Shown here piece by piece: positions 12,786 through 24,132 of a stretch of 50,507 nt of DNA. A model generated the notes under the pieces. The model saw only the letters and a list, made by a program, of their open reading frames with translations, was not told the DNA's origin and ran no database searches. Position 1 is the first letter of the stretch, and each line of letters begins with the position of its first letter. The translations under genes and the position numbers were made by a program. Origin of the DNA: Gemmatimonadaceae bacterium (GTDB lineage: Bacteria; Gemmatimonadota; Gemmatimonadetes; Gemmatimonadales; Gemmatimonadaceae); assembly GCA_036273715.1 (NCBI GenBank), contig DASUHB010000002.1, positions 1-50,507 on the forward strand, read 5' to 3'.

Positions 12786-13273
12786 TGTTGTGCGACAGCT
12801 GCAAGGAGCGGGATTCGGTCGTGACGCTCACGCGGTCCAACGCCGACGGCGTCGTGACGGAAGAGCACCTGTGCGAGCGCTGCGCGCTGGAGCGCGGCAT
12901 CGAGACGCACATCACGCAACCGAAGCAGCCGCTGGCCGATTTCATCGGCGCGCTGCACAAGCAGCTGCCGGCGTCGCCGCACGACAGCGGACGGTGTGGG
13001 TTCTGCTCGGGGACGCTGCGCGATTTCCGCAGCACCGGCCGGTTAGGCTGCCCCTACTGTTACACGACCTTCGAGGCCACGCTGCGCGACTGGCTGCGCC
13101 GCATCCACGGCACGTCGAAGCACGTGGGCAAGCGCTACCAACCGCCGGTTCCGTTAGTCGAGGAAGGCGCGACGGTGTTGGCCGAGCTGCGCGACCGCTT
13201 GCGTCGGGCGGTGGAGCAGGAGCAGTTCGAGGAAGCGGCGCGTCTTCGCGATCAGATCAAGGTGTTGGAATGA
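12785..13273 (+). CDS. mcsA: McsA, activator of arginine kinase McsB
   Basis: A 162-residue zinc-binding adaptor. Four CxxC pairs are visible: CDSC (3-6), CERC, CGFC and CPYC. The C-terminus ends with a UVR motif (LRRAVEQEQFEEAARLRDQI), the hallmark of McsA. In Bacillus, McsA binds and activates McsB and joins it to ClpC. It is translationally coupled to lolD upstream and mcsB downstream (ATGA). Confidence 0.95.
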   Translation: MLCDSCKERDSVVTLTRSNADGVVTEEHLCERCALERGIETHITQPKQPLADFIGALHKQLPASPHDSGRCGFCSGTLRDFRSTGRLGCPYCYTTFEATLRDWLRRIHGTSKHVGKRYQPPVPLVEEGATVLAELRDRLRRAVEQEQFEEAARLRDQIKVLE

Positions 13274-14355
13274 CGTTGGACCTGTCGCTGCTGCCGGACG
13301 GCGGCGTGAGTTGGCTCGATGCGTCGGGCGATCACGCGGGCATCGTGCTGTCCACGCGCATCCGTCTCGCGCGCAATCTCGAGGGCTTTGCCTTTCCGGG
13401 TCGCGCGCGCGACGGCGAACGATTGCGGGTGTTATCGCGGGTGCGCGAGGCGGTGGGCACGGCGCCGAGTCTCGAGCATCACGTGCTCGTGCGCGTGGAC
13501 GATCTGCCGAGTGAAGACCGGCTGCTGCTCCACGAGCGGCATCTGGTGAGTCGAGAGCTGGCCGGGTTGGATCCGCAGCATCCTGTGCGCAGCGGCGCCG
13601 CCGTGTTTCTCGGGGCAGGGACAGGCGTCATGGTAAATGAAGAGGATCATCTGCGACTGCAGGCGCTGCGCTCGGGGTTCGCCCTGTCCGAAGCGTACGC
13701 CGCGCTCGAGCGGATCGACGAAGAGCTGGGCGCGACGGTACCCTTCGCCTACCACCAGGAGTTCGGGTTTCTCACCTCCTGTCCGACCAACACGGGAACC
13801 GGAATGCGGGCTTCGGTGATGATTCATCTACCGGGGCTCAACGCCACAAAAGAGATTTCGAAGACGTTAGCCGGTTTGCAGCAGATGGGATTGACGTACA
13901 GAGGGCTGTACGGTGAGGGGAGCGAAGTCGTCGGGAATTTCTTTCAGATTTCCAATCAGACGACGCTTGGGCGGTCGGAGGATGAAATCATCGACCAGCT
14001 GATGTACGTGCTGCGCACGGTGATTTCTCGCGAAGAGGATGCGCGGCGTGTCTTGCTTCGCGACGCCGGTTATATTATTGAGGACAAGCTCTGGCGAGCT
14101 TATGGCACCCTCCGGTACGCACGAAGCCTCACGTTCGACGAGGCGATGAGTTACCTCAGTGGCGTACGACTGGCCGTTGGATTGAAACTGATCACCGGCC
14201 TCAGTGTATATACCCTCAACAAGCTCCTGATTTTTTCCCAATCTGCGCATCTGGCACAGGCCGAGGGGAGAGCGCTCACAGACAGTGAGGCAAACCTCGT
14301 CCGCGCACGATATGTGCGACAGTTGCTGGCAGAAGAGGCAGGGACGAACGGCTGA
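13270..14355 (+). CDS. mcsB: McsB, protein arginine kinase
   Basis: Phosphorylates arginine residues on proteins and so marks them for ClpC. 361 residues, family length. The guanido-kinase fold shows the phosphate-binding STRIRLARNLEGFAFP near residues 29-44, the NEEDHLRLQ loop, and the GTGMRASVMIHLPGL segment. Direct coupling with mcsA (ATGA) and clpC (33 bases later) gives the same order as in Firmicutes, but without the repressor gene ctsR in front. Confidence 0.96.
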   Translation: MTLDLSLLPDGGVSWLDASGDHAGIVLSTRIRLARNLEGFAFPGRARDGERLRVLSRVREAVGTAPSLEHHVLVRVDDLPSEDRLLLHERHLVSRELAGLDPQHPVRSGAAVFLGAGTGVMVNEEDHLRLQALRSGFALSEAYAALERIDEELGATVPFAYHQEFGFLTSCPTNTGTGMRASVMIHLPGLNATKEISKTLAGLQQMGLTYRGLYGEGSEVVGNFFQISNQTTLGRSEDEIIDQLMYVLRTVISREEDARRVLLRDAGYIIEDKLWRAYGTLRYARSLTFDEAMSYLSGVRLAVGLKLITGLSVYTLNKLLIFSQSAHLAQAEGRALTDSEANLVRARYVRQLLAEEAGTNG

Positions 14356-14388
14356 CCCGACGCAGGGCTGTCCGGCACTGAGGGACCT

Positions 14389-16875
<2,487 letters not shown>

Positions 16876-16900
16876 CCGGCCCGCCAGGAGCCACAAATAA

Positions 16901-16936
16901 AAACGGCGGAGTGCCCAGTGGGGCATTCCGCCGTTT
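16901..16936 (+). terminator. Terminator after clpC
   Basis: A 16-bp stem (16901-16916 with 16921-16936, one G-T pair) with loop AGTG. It is preceded by an A-rich run and its 3' arm ends in TTT. It closes the lol-mcs-clpC unit. Confidence 0.88.
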
Positions 16937-16942
16937 CGTGTG

Positions 16943-16948
16943 TATCTT
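16943..16948 (+). promoter_or_regulatory. Candidate -10 (TATCTT) directly before bamA
   Basis: TATCTT, preceded by TG (extended -10), ends only seven bases before the bamA ATG at 16956. If used, the transcript would start at or next to the ATG and be leaderless. The -35 region would fall inside the clpC terminator. No Shine-Dalgarno is visible. Confidence 0.45.
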
Positions 16949-16955
16949 ATAGGCC

Positions 16956-19358
16956 ATGTTTCGACGACTGTTTCTGCCCATCGCCCTTTGCACGGTGACG
17001 GCCGGGGTGCATGCACAGGCCTCCGGCCCATGTGCAACGCCCGATTCCGTGATCATCCGGGGCAACAGCCGCGTGTCGACGTCGACGGTGCTCTCGGACA
17101 TCGGGATTACGAAAGGCGATACACTCAATTTCCGCGTCCTGCAGCGCGCCATCCGCAACCTGTATGCGACGGGGCAGTTCAGCACCGTACAAATGAGCTG
17201 CGAGATGGGGACGAGCGGACATGCGGCGGCTGTCTTTACCGTCGTCGAGCGTCCGCTCCTCGGCCATTTCTCGGTGCAGGGCGAGGACGTGATCGGCGAG
17301 GGGGCGCTGCGCGACAAAATCGAGCTGCTGTCCGGCAAGCCGATCGACCCCTCGTTAGTCGCACGCGCCGTGGAGCGCATCGACTCCATGTACGAAGCCA
17401 AGGGGTATTACCTGGCGAGCGTGCAGCCGGAGAGCACGGTGTCGAACGGATTCACGAACATCACGTTCAAGGTGAGCGAGGGCCGGCGGCTCGCGGTGTC
17501 GGGTGTGCAGATCGACGGCGGGAAGAAACTGCCGCCGGCCGATGTGGTTGGCGCGATGAAGACCAAGCCGGAAGGATTCTGGTTCTGGCAGAAGGGCGAG
17601 TTCGACGAGGACAAGTTCCAGGCGGACATCAACGACCGCATCCCCAAGCTGTATCAATCGAACGGCTTCATCGACTTCCAAGTCCAGAAGGACACGCTGC
17701 TCGTGGACAAGCAGAACGGGAAGGCGATGGTGCAGGTAAACGTGAAGGAGGGGCCGCAATACCACGTCGGGACATTCGAGGTGGTGGGAAACCGGCACTT
17801 CTCGACGGCGGACATTGACCGCTTCTATCCGTTCGTCCCGCGGTCGCCATCGTTAGGCGACAAGGTGAAGGGCCTGTTCGGCGGCGGGTCGAGCGACGAG
17901 AACGTGTTCGATGCGGCCGCCTGGAACGATGCCACCGACAAGCTGCGCACGGCGTACGCGAACGACGGCTACATCTACGTGCAGATCCGCCCGGTGATCG
18001 AGCGGGAGGTGAGCAAAGACTCGGTGCCGACGGTGAATCTCCGCTGGGAAATCGCGGAGGGCTCGCCGGCGACGATCAACCGGATCGACATCGCGGGCAA
18101 CGACTACACGTCGGATCAGTGCATCCGGAACGCGTTAGTCATCTTGCCGGGCGACGTGTTCAGCCAGGACCGCCTGATCCGCAGCTATGAGAACATCCAG
18201 AACCTGGGCTTCTTCGAGTCGCCGCTGCCGCCGCCCGAGACGCCCCGTGTGAACGACAAAGGCGACGTGGACGTGGTCTTCCACGTGAAGGAGAAGCACA
18301 CCGGGAGTGTGAACTTCGGCGCGTCCGTGGGCGAGGGCACGGGGCTGGGCGGATTCATCGGGCTCGATCAGCCTAACTTGTTCGGCTTGTGCAAGAAGGC
18401 GTCGGTGCAGTGGCAGTACGGCAAGTACGTGAACGACTTCCAGCTGAGTTACACCGACCCGTCGATTCGCCAGACGCGCATTTCGGGAACGGCGACGGCG
18501 TACAGCACGTATTCGCGGTACCTGATTGCGGACCTCGGACAGAGCCAGGCATCGGGTGGATCGCTGCAGTTGGGCTTCCCCGTACACGGCTCTCCGTTCA
18601 CGATGTTCTTCGTGTCGTACGGCGGCGAGGCGGTGCGGTTCACCGGCGGTCTGGCGTCGCGCGACACTGCCATCGATACGCGGCAACACTTCCGGTCGAC
18701 CGTTGGTTTTCAGTTGACGCACGACAACCGCATCGACCTGCCGTTCCCGTCGGGCGGATCGCTGCGGACGATCGACGCGCAGTTCAACGGCGGGCCGCTG
18801 GGTGGCACGTCGAGCTTCCAGCGCTACACCACGGAATTGCGTAACTATTCCACCCTGGCGCAGTGGGGCGGCAGTGCGCTGGGCTCGCAGTCGATGAAGC
18901 TCGTGTTCGGGCTTACGGCTCGGGCCGGCATGTTGTTTGGCGACGCGGGGCCTTTCTTCTATTCTCAGAAGTTCGCCATGGGCGGCACGCAATACGGCGA
19001 GCAACTGCGCGGTTACGAGGAATTTTCGATCACGCCGGCGGGATTCGTACCCGGAACGAACAGCAACGCCACCGTCCAATCCTTCGGAAACGCATTTTTC
19101 AGCACGACAGCCGAGCTCGGCGTTCGCTTCAATTCCATGCTGTACTCGGACCTCTTCTACGACGCGGGGAACGTGTACGATTCGCCGCGTGACTTCGATC
19201 CGACGCGGTTATTCCGGGGTGCCGGCATCGGTGTCGCGATCGTGACGCCGCTCGGGCCGCTTGGCCTCGATTGGGCGTATGGGTTCGACCGGGTCGACGT
19301 GAACGGGCGCCCGGATCCGAAATGGATGCTGCACTTCAAGCTCGGACAAATTTTCTAA
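16956..19358 (+). CDS. bamA: BamA, outer-membrane protein assembly factor
   Basis: Inserts beta-barrel proteins into the outer membrane. 800 residues. The signal peptide MFRRLFLPIALCTVTAGVHA is followed by several POTRA repeats (for example SVIIRGNSRVSTSTVLSDIG and GTFEVVGNRHFSTADIDRF). From about residue 440 there is a C-terminal beta-barrel ending in phenylalanine (KLGQIF), the usual beta-signal. It is the first gene of an operon continuing through skp and the lpx genes, the classic bamA-skp-lpxD order of Proteobacteria. No ribosome site is seen; see the promoter entry. Confidence 0.95.
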   Translation: MFRRLFLPIALCTVTAGVHAQASGPCATPDSVIIRGNSRVSTSTVLSDIGITKGDTLNFRVLQRAIRNLYATGQFSTVQMSCEMGTSGHAAAVFTVVERPLLGHFSVQGEDVIGEGALRDKIELLSGKPIDPSLVARAVERIDSMYEAKGYYLASVQPESTVSNGFTNITFKVSEGRRLAVSGVQIDGGKKLPPADVVGAMKTKPEGFWFWQKGEFDEDKFQADINDRIPKLYQSNGFIDFQVQKDTLLVDKQNGKAMVQVNVKEGPQYHVGTFEVVGNRHFSTADIDRFYPFVPRSPSLGDKVKGLFGGGSSDENVFDAAAWNDATDKLRTAYANDGYIYVQIRPVIEREVSKDSVPTVNLRWEIAEGSPATINRIDIAGNDYTSDQCIRNALVILPGDVFSQDRLIRSYENIQNLGFFESPLPPPETPRVNDKGDVDVVFHVKEKHTGSVNFGASVGEGTGLGGFIGLDQPNLFGLCKKASVQWQYGKYVNDFQLSYTDPSIRQTRISGTATAYSTYSRYLIADLGQSQASGGSLQLGFPVHGSPFTMFFVSYGGEAVRFTGGLASRDTAIDTRQHFRSTVGFQLTHDNRIDLPFPSGGSLRTIDAQFNGGPLGGTSSFQRYTTELRNYSTLAQWGGSALGSQSMKLVFGLTARAGMLFGDAGPFFYSQKFAMGGTQYGEQLRGYEEFSITPAGFVPGTNSNATVQSFGNAFFSTTAELGVRFNSMLYSDLFYDAGNVYDSPRDFDPTRLFRGAGIGVAIVTPLGPLGLDWAYGFDRVDVNGRPDPKWMLHFKLGQIF

Positions 19359-19369
19359 CCGGAGTCACA

Positions 19370-20023
19370 ATGCGTTCGTTTGTCCATGCCGCGCTCTCGG
19401 CGCTGGCAATCTCCACCCTCATGGCTGGAACAGTGTTGGCGCAGGGAGGCACCGTGTCGCCGCCGGCGAGTGCGTCGAGCGGCACGATCAAGATCGCCTA
19501 CGTCAACTCGCAAAAGATTCTGGCCGAAGTGCCCGGCCGCAGTGATGCCGAAGCGCAGATGCAGAAAGAGATGGAGGGCTATCGCGCCGAAGTGCAGAAG
19601 ATGAGCGATTCGCTCAACGCCATCGTCTCGGCGTACAACAAGGCGGAGCCGACGCTGAGCGCGACGGCGAAGGCGACGCGGCAGAAGGACATTCAGACCA
19701 AGGAGAGCGCGTACCAGCAGCGGGTGCAGCAGCTCGAGCAGCAGGCGCAGCAGCGGCAGGCCGAGCTCATGCGTCCGATCATGCAGCAGATCAACAAGGT
19801 GATCGAGCAGATTCGGAGCGAGAACGGCTACGCGATGGTGTTCGACGCCGGGAATCAGTCCGGCGTGGTGGTGGCGGCCGACTCGTCGCTCGACATCACG
19901 GACAAGGTGATCCAGCGACTGAAGGCAGCCGGTCCGGTGTCGACGACGCCGCAGAAGCCGCCGGCTGGACCCACGGACAAGCCGCTCGGCGCGTCGCGAT
20001 CGCCGGATCCCAGCAAGCCGTAA
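19370..20023 (+). CDS. skp: Skp/OmpH-family periplasmic chaperone
   Basis: Holds unfolded outer-membrane proteins in the periplasm. 217 residues. The signal peptide (residues ~1-24) ends TVLA. The OmpH core begins [17 protein letters not shown] and runs into a long Gln/Glu-rich coiled coil ([18 protein letters not shown]). After the core comes [24 protein letters not shown], as in the family. The tail after residue ~190 is Pro-rich and probably disordered. The start ATG 19370 has GGAG seven bases upstream. The stop TAA overlaps the lpxD ATG by one base. Confidence 0.93.
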   Translation: MRSFVHAALSALAISTLMAGTVLAQGGTVSPPASASSGTIKIAYVNSQKILAEVPGRSDAEAQMQKEMEGYRAEVQKMSDSLNAIVSAYNKAEPTLSATAKATRQKDIQTKESAYQQRVQQLEQQAQQRQAELMRPIMQQINKVIEQIRSENGYAMVFDAGNQSGVVVAADSSLDITDKVIQRLKAAGPVSTTPQKPPAGPTDKPLGASRSPDPSKP

Positions 20024-21093
20024 TGCCCAACGACGTGACGCACATGCGCCTCGGCGATGAGAGAGAAGAAGGCCCTTCACTCACCGCCGAGGCGATTGCG
20101 CGTTTGGTAGGCGGTACGATTCGGGGGAACGGCGGGGCGCGCGTGCGCGGTGTCGCGCCGTTGGACCGGGCGACGACCGACGATCTGAGCTTCCTCGCGC
20201 AGCCACGGTACGCGGCGCTGTTCGAGCGGTCGCAGGCCGGCGTCGTGCTGGTGGCGCCGGATCTCGCCGATGCGCCGGGCGCCGCGGCGTGCCGGATCGT
20301 GGTGCGGCAGCCCCACGAGGCGATGCTGCGCGTGCTGCCCGCGCTCTATCCGCCGCCGCCGCGGGAATCCGGCGTGCACGGCACGGCGGTCATCGGCCGC
20401 GGCGCTCGGTTAGGCGCCGGCGTGGCGATCGGCCCGTACGCGGTGATCGGCGACGGCGTGCAGTTGGGCGAGGATGCCGTCGTGGGCGCCCACACGACGA
20501 TCGGGGCCGGCGTGACGGTGGGTGCGCGAACCTGGCTGGCCGACGGCGTGACGCTGTACGCGGGCACTGCGTTAGGCGAACGCGTTCGGGTGCACGCGGG
20601 AACGCGCATCGGGTGCGACGGGTTCGGTTACGTGCCGGGCGAAGATGGCCATCGCAAGATTCCGCACGTCGGCCGGTGCATCATCGGCGACGATGTGGAG
20701 ATCGGCGCCAACTCGACCATCGACCGCGGGAGCGTCGATGACACGGTGATCGGCGCCGGAACGAAGATCGACAACCTCGTGCACATCGCGCACAACGTGC
20801 GCATCGGCCGGCTCTGTCTCATCATGGCGCAGGTGGGCATCGCGGGATCGGTGCACATGGGCGACGGGTGCATTCTCGCGGGGCAGGTGGGGGTGAGCGG
20901 GCATCATGACATCGGCGCCGGGGCGCGCCTGGCGGCACAGGCCGGGGTGTTCGGCGACATTCCCGCGGGACAGACCTGGTCGGGCTACCCGGCGCGTCCG
21001 CACGGGGAGCAGCTGCGCGCGCACGCCGCGCTGTACAAGTTGTCGGGGCTCATGCGGCGCATCGAGAAATTGTTGGAGCGCGACACCGGGTGA
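20023..21093 (+). CDS. lpxD: LpxD, UDP-3-O-acylglucosamine N-acyltransferase
   Basis: Third step of lipid A synthesis: adds the N-linked hydroxyacyl chain. 356 residues. The N-terminal uridine-binding domain includes [16 protein letters not shown] left-handed beta-helix of hexapeptide repeats then runs from ~110, with the active-site HIAHNVRIG segment, and a short helical tail ends [12 protein letters not shown]. Overlaps lpxC by GTGA. Two GTTAGGC words (20409, 20571) encode Leu-Gly in the hexapeptide coils. Confidence 0.96.
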   Translation: MPNDVTHMRLGDEREEGPSLTAEAIARLVGGTIRGNGGARVRGVAPLDRATTDDLSFLAQPRYAALFERSQAGVVLVAPDLADAPGAAACRIVVRQPHEAMLRVLPALYPPPPRESGVHGTAVIGRGARLGAGVAIGPYAVIGDGVQLGEDAVVGAHTTIGAGVTVGARTWLADGVTLYAGTALGERVRVHAGTRIGCDGFGYVPGEDGHRKIPHVGRCIIGDDVEIGANSTIDRGSVDDTVIGAGTKIDNLVHIAHNVRIGRLCLIMAQVGIAGSVHMGDGCILAGQVGVSGHHDIGAGARLAAQAGVFGDIPAGQTWSGYPARPHGEQLRAHAALYKLSGLMRRIEKLLERDTG

Positions 21094-22370
21094 GCGACCA
21101 GCGTCATTCGATTGCGCAGGCGGTGTCGCTCGAGGGGATCGGACTGCATCTCGGGCAGGCGTGCCGACTCACGTTCCGGCCGGCGGAGGCGGGCACGGGC
21201 GTGGTGTTCCGTCGCGTGGATGTCTCGGGGGAGCCGACGATTCCGGCGCGTGCGGACTTCGCGGTGCTGAGCGACCGGCGGACGCAGCTCGGCAGCGGGC
21301 CGGCGGCGCTGCACACGGTGGAGCACGTGCTGGCGGCCGTGGCGGCGCAGGACATCGACGACCTGGTGATCGAGATGGACGGGCCGGAGCCGCCGATTCT
21401 GGACGGCAGCGCGGCGCCGTACTTCGATGCGTTAGGCAGGGCGGGGATTGCCGATCGCGGCGGGGCGGTGCAATATCTCGCCGTCACGCGCCCGATGTCG
21501 GTCAAGTGCGGCGAGTCGAGGTACGAGGTGCTGCCGGCGCCGTCGTTGTCGCTCAAGGTGACGATCGACTTTCCGCATCCGCTGATCGGCCGGCAGACGT
21601 TGGACATGGGCGTCACGCGCGATTCGTTCGCGCGCGAGCTGGCCGGCGCGCGGACGTTCGGATTCACGCGCGAGGTCGAGATGCTGTCGCGGATGGGCTT
21701 GATCCGCGGGGCGTCGACGGCGAATGCGCTGGTGTTGGACGACACGGGGCTCGTGGATGCGGAGCTCCGTTGGGCGGACGAGTTCGTGCGGCACAAGACG
21801 ATGGATTGCGTGGGCGATCTGGCGCTGGCCGGTGCGCGGGTGCGGGCGCGCGTGATCGCGGTCAAGCCGAGCCATCGCGGCACGGTCACGCTGGTGCAGC
21901 AGATGGTCACGCAGGCGAGCCGGGAGGGCGAATCGCGGATGCTTGGGATCGAAGACATCATGAAGGTGTTGCCGCACCGATATCCGTTTTTGCTGGTGGA
22001 TCGCGTCCTCGAGATGGAGCCGCGGAAGCGGATCGTCGGTATCAAGAACGTGACGATGAACGAGCCGTTCTTTCAGGGGCACTTTCCGGGGCATCCGGTG
22101 ATGCCGGGCGTGCTGATCGTCGAAGCGATGGCGCAGGTGGGCGGCATGCTGCTCATGGGCGCGGTCGAGGATCCGGAGAACAAGATCGTGTACTTCATGT
22201 CGCTGGACAACGTGAAGTGGCGGAAGCCCGTTCGGCCGGGCGACCAGCTGCGGTGCGAGTTGGAGATGGTCCAGATTCGCGGGCGCGTGTGCAAGATGCG
22301 GGGGCTGGCGAAGGTCGAGGGCGACCTGGTGTGCGAGGCGGACATGGCGGCGATGGTCGTCGACCGATGA
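21090..22370 (+). CDS. lpxC: LpxC-FabZ bifunctional fusion
   Basis: 426 residues joining two enzymes. Residues ~1-280 are LpxC, the zinc deacetylase committing UDP-3-O-acyl-GlcNAc to lipid A: H75TVEH79 carries a zinc ligand, ILDGSAAPY is the substrate loop, and [14 protein letters not shown] holds the other ligands. Residues ~283-426 are FabZ, the 3-hydroxyacyl-ACP dehydratase: [14 protein letters not shown] and catalytic H331 in [12 protein letters not shown]. The fusion is known from Bacteroidetes and related phyla. It couples two enzymes that compete for the 3-hydroxyacyl-ACP pool. The GTG start overlaps lpxD and the stop overlaps lpxA. Confidence 0.97.
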   Translation: MSDQRHSIAQAVSLEGIGLHLGQACRLTFRPAEAGTGVVFRRVDVSGEPTIPARADFAVLSDRRTQLGSGPAALHTVEHVLAAVAAQDIDDLVIEMDGPEPPILDGSAAPYFDALGRAGIADRGGAVQYLAVTRPMSVKCGESRYEVLPAPSLSLKVTIDFPHPLIGRQTLDMGVTRDSFARELAGARTFGFTREVEMLSRMGLIRGASTANALVLDDTGLVDAELRWADEFVRHKTMDCVGDLALAGARVRARVIAVKPSHRGTVTLVQQMVTQASREGESRMLGIEDIMKVLPHRYPFLLVDRVLEMEPRKRIVGIKNVTMNEPFFQGHFPGHPVMPGVLIVEAMAQVGGMLLMGAVEDPENKIVYFMSLDNVKWRKPVRPGDQLRCELEMVQIRGRVCKMRGLAKVEGDLVCEADMAAMVVDR

Positions 22371-23143
22371 GCGCGCGCATCCACCCGTCGGCGATCGTGT
22401 CGCCCGATGCGCAGTTGGGCGACGGGGTGGAGGTGGGGCCGTGGGCCGTGATCGGTCCGTCGTGTGTGTTAGGCGACGAGTGCGTGGTGGCGGTGCGCGC
22501 GGTGCTCGAGCGAAACGTGACGCTGGGCGACGGCGTGCGCATCGGCATCGGGTCGGTGATCGGCGGCGACCCGCAGGATCTCAAATTCCAGGGCGAAGAG
22601 ACGCGCGTCGAGATCGGCGATGGGACGGTGGTGCGCGAATATGCGACGATCAACCGCGGCACTTCGGAATCGTTCAAGACCTCCGTTGGGCGCGACTGCT
22701 TCATCATGACGTACGTGCATCTGGCGCACGACTGCCACGTGGGCAACGGCGTGATCATCTCGAACGGCACGCAGCTCGCGGGACACATCACGGTCGAGGA
22801 CCGCGCGATCATTTCCGGGCTGTGCGCGATCCATCAGTTCGTGAAAATCGGCACGCACAGTTTCATCGGCGGCGCGTCGCGGGTGCCGCAGGACATTCCG
22901 CCGTATCTCAAAGCCGTCGGGAATCCGATCAGACTGTACGGGCTCAACAGCGTCGGCTTGCAGCGCGCGAACTTCGAGCCGGCGGTGCTCCGCGAATTGA
23001 AGCGGGCCTATCGGCTCGTCTTTCGCTCGGAGCTGAACGTGTCGCAGGCGATGGAGCGGGCGAACACGGAGCTCGAGATGTTCCCCGAGGTGCGGCACTT
23101 TCTATCGTTCGTGGACGGCAGCGGCCGCGGCGTGGCGACGTGA
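22367..23143 (+). CDS. lpxA: LpxA, UDP-GlcNAc acyltransferase
   Basis: First step of lipid A synthesis. 258 residues, standard length. The hexapeptide left-handed helix is clear (VSPDAQLGDGVEVGPWAVI). The catalytic-histidine segment reads HLAHDCHVGNGVIISN, followed by the C-terminal helical domain starting near LNSVGLQRANF. It overlaps lpxC/fabZ (ATGA) and the oxidoreductase (GTGA). Whether it acylates a hydroxyl or an amine at position 3 of the sugar is open, given the GnnA-like neighbour. Confidence 0.97.
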   Translation: MSARIHPSAIVSPDAQLGDGVEVGPWAVIGPSCVLGDECVVAVRAVLERNVTLGDGVRIGIGSVIGGDPQDLKFQGEETRVEIGDGTVVREYATINRGTSESFKTSVGRDCFIMTYVHLAHDCHVGNGVIISNGTQLAGHITVEDRAIISGLCAIHQFVKIGTHSFIGGASRVPQDIPPYLKAVGNPIRLYGLNSVGLQRANFEPAVLRELKRAYRLVFRSELNVSQAMERANTELEMFPEVRHFLSFVDGSGRGVAT

Positions 23144-24132
23144 GCGCGCCGCGCATCGGCGTCGTCGGCGCAGGGAGCCTGGGCTACCACCACGTCCGGC
23201 TGCTGCGCGAGCTGCCTAACGTAGACTTCGCGGGCTTCTACGACATCGACGCGACGCGCGTCGCCGCGGTGCAGGCGGAGCTCGGCGCCACCGCGGCGCC
23301 GTCGCTCGCGGCGCTGCTGGACCGCGTGGACGCCGTCACGGTCGTCGTGCCGACGCCGGCGCACCACGCCGTCGCCAAGCAGGCGCTGGCGCGCGGCGTG
23401 CACGTGCTGATCGAGAAACCGATCGCGACCACGCTCGACGAAGCGGACGACCTGCTGGCGACCGCTCGCTCGACCAAGGCGCTGGTGCAAACGGGACACG
23501 TCGAACGGTTCAATCGCGCGATCCGCGCCGCGCTGCCGCACATCGCCGAGCCGCGATTCGTCGAGAGCAATCGCCTGGCGCCGTTCAATCCGCGCGGATC
23601 CGATGTCGCGGTGGTGCTGGATCTGATGATCCACGACATCGACCTGGTGCGCACGCTCGTCGGCGGACAGGTGACCGAGCTGGCTGCCGCGGGCGTGCCG
23701 GTGTTGACGCCGTCGGTGGACATCGCCAACGCGCGGTTAGGCTTCGACTCCGGCGCTGTGGCGAACATCACCGCGAGCCGCGTGTCGCGCGACCGGTTCC
23801 GCAAGCTGCGGATCTTTCAACGCAGCGGGTATCTGTCCCTGGATCTCGCGCAGGGGACGGGCGAGTTCTACCGGCTGCGCGACGATCTCAACGTGGCGGC
23901 GCTCGCCGCCGCTCCGCGGCAGCTCGAGGACTTCATGGAGCGCGTGCCGCTCGACGCGCCGGCGGGCGAGCCGCTCCGCCTCGAGCTCGAGAGCTTCGTG
24001 GCCGCGGTGCAGGGTACGCAGCCGGTGCTGGTCAGCGGCGACGACGGGCGCGAGGCGCTCGCCCTGGCGCTGCGCATCATGCGTGCGATCGAGCGATCGA
24101 TGCCGGTGCTCGCCGGATCGCCCGGTGCGTGA
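23140..24132 (+). CDS. Gfo/Idh/MocA-family oxidoreductase, GnnA-like by position
   Basis: 330 residues from GTG 23140. A Rossmann fold (IGVVGAGSLGYHHVRLL, residues ~5-21) with the family EKP motif (HVLIEKPIATT near 92) is followed by the alpha/beta C-terminal domain. It lies between lpxA and lpxB with coupled start and stop. In Acidithiobacillus ferrooxidans that slot holds gnnA and gnnB, which turn UDP-GlcNAc into the 3-amino sugar used for amide-linked lipid A. GnnA belongs to this family, but no GnnB-type aminotransferase is present here. The role in lipid A is therefore inference from position; the family alone does not fix the substrate. Confidence 0.85.
   Translation: MSAPRIGVVGAGSLGYHHVRLLRELPNVDFAGFYDIDATRVAAVQAELGATAAPSLAALLDRVDAVTVVVPTPAHHAVAKQALARGVHVLIEKPIATTLDEADDLLATARSTKALVQTGHVERFNRAIRAALPHIAEPRFVESNRLAPFNPRGSDVAVVLDLMIHDIDLVRTLVGGQVTELAAAGVPVLTPSVDIANARLGFDSGAVANITASRVSRDRFRKLRIFQRSGYLSLDLAQGTGEFYRLRDDLNVAALAAAPRQLEDFMERVPLDAPAGEPLRLELESFVAAVQGTQPVLVSGDDGREALALALRIMRAIERSMPVLAGSPGA

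Noticed and set aside
11137-13035. A 632-residue open frame on the minus strand
   Set aside because: It runs antisense through lolC/E, lolD and mcsA, all of which have strong family motifs. The translation is Arg/Pro/Ser-rich, as expected for shadow frames in high-GC DNA.
18135-19079. A 314-residue minus-strand frame inside bamA
   Set aside because: BamA's barrel is intact in the plus frame; the antisense frame is composition-driven.
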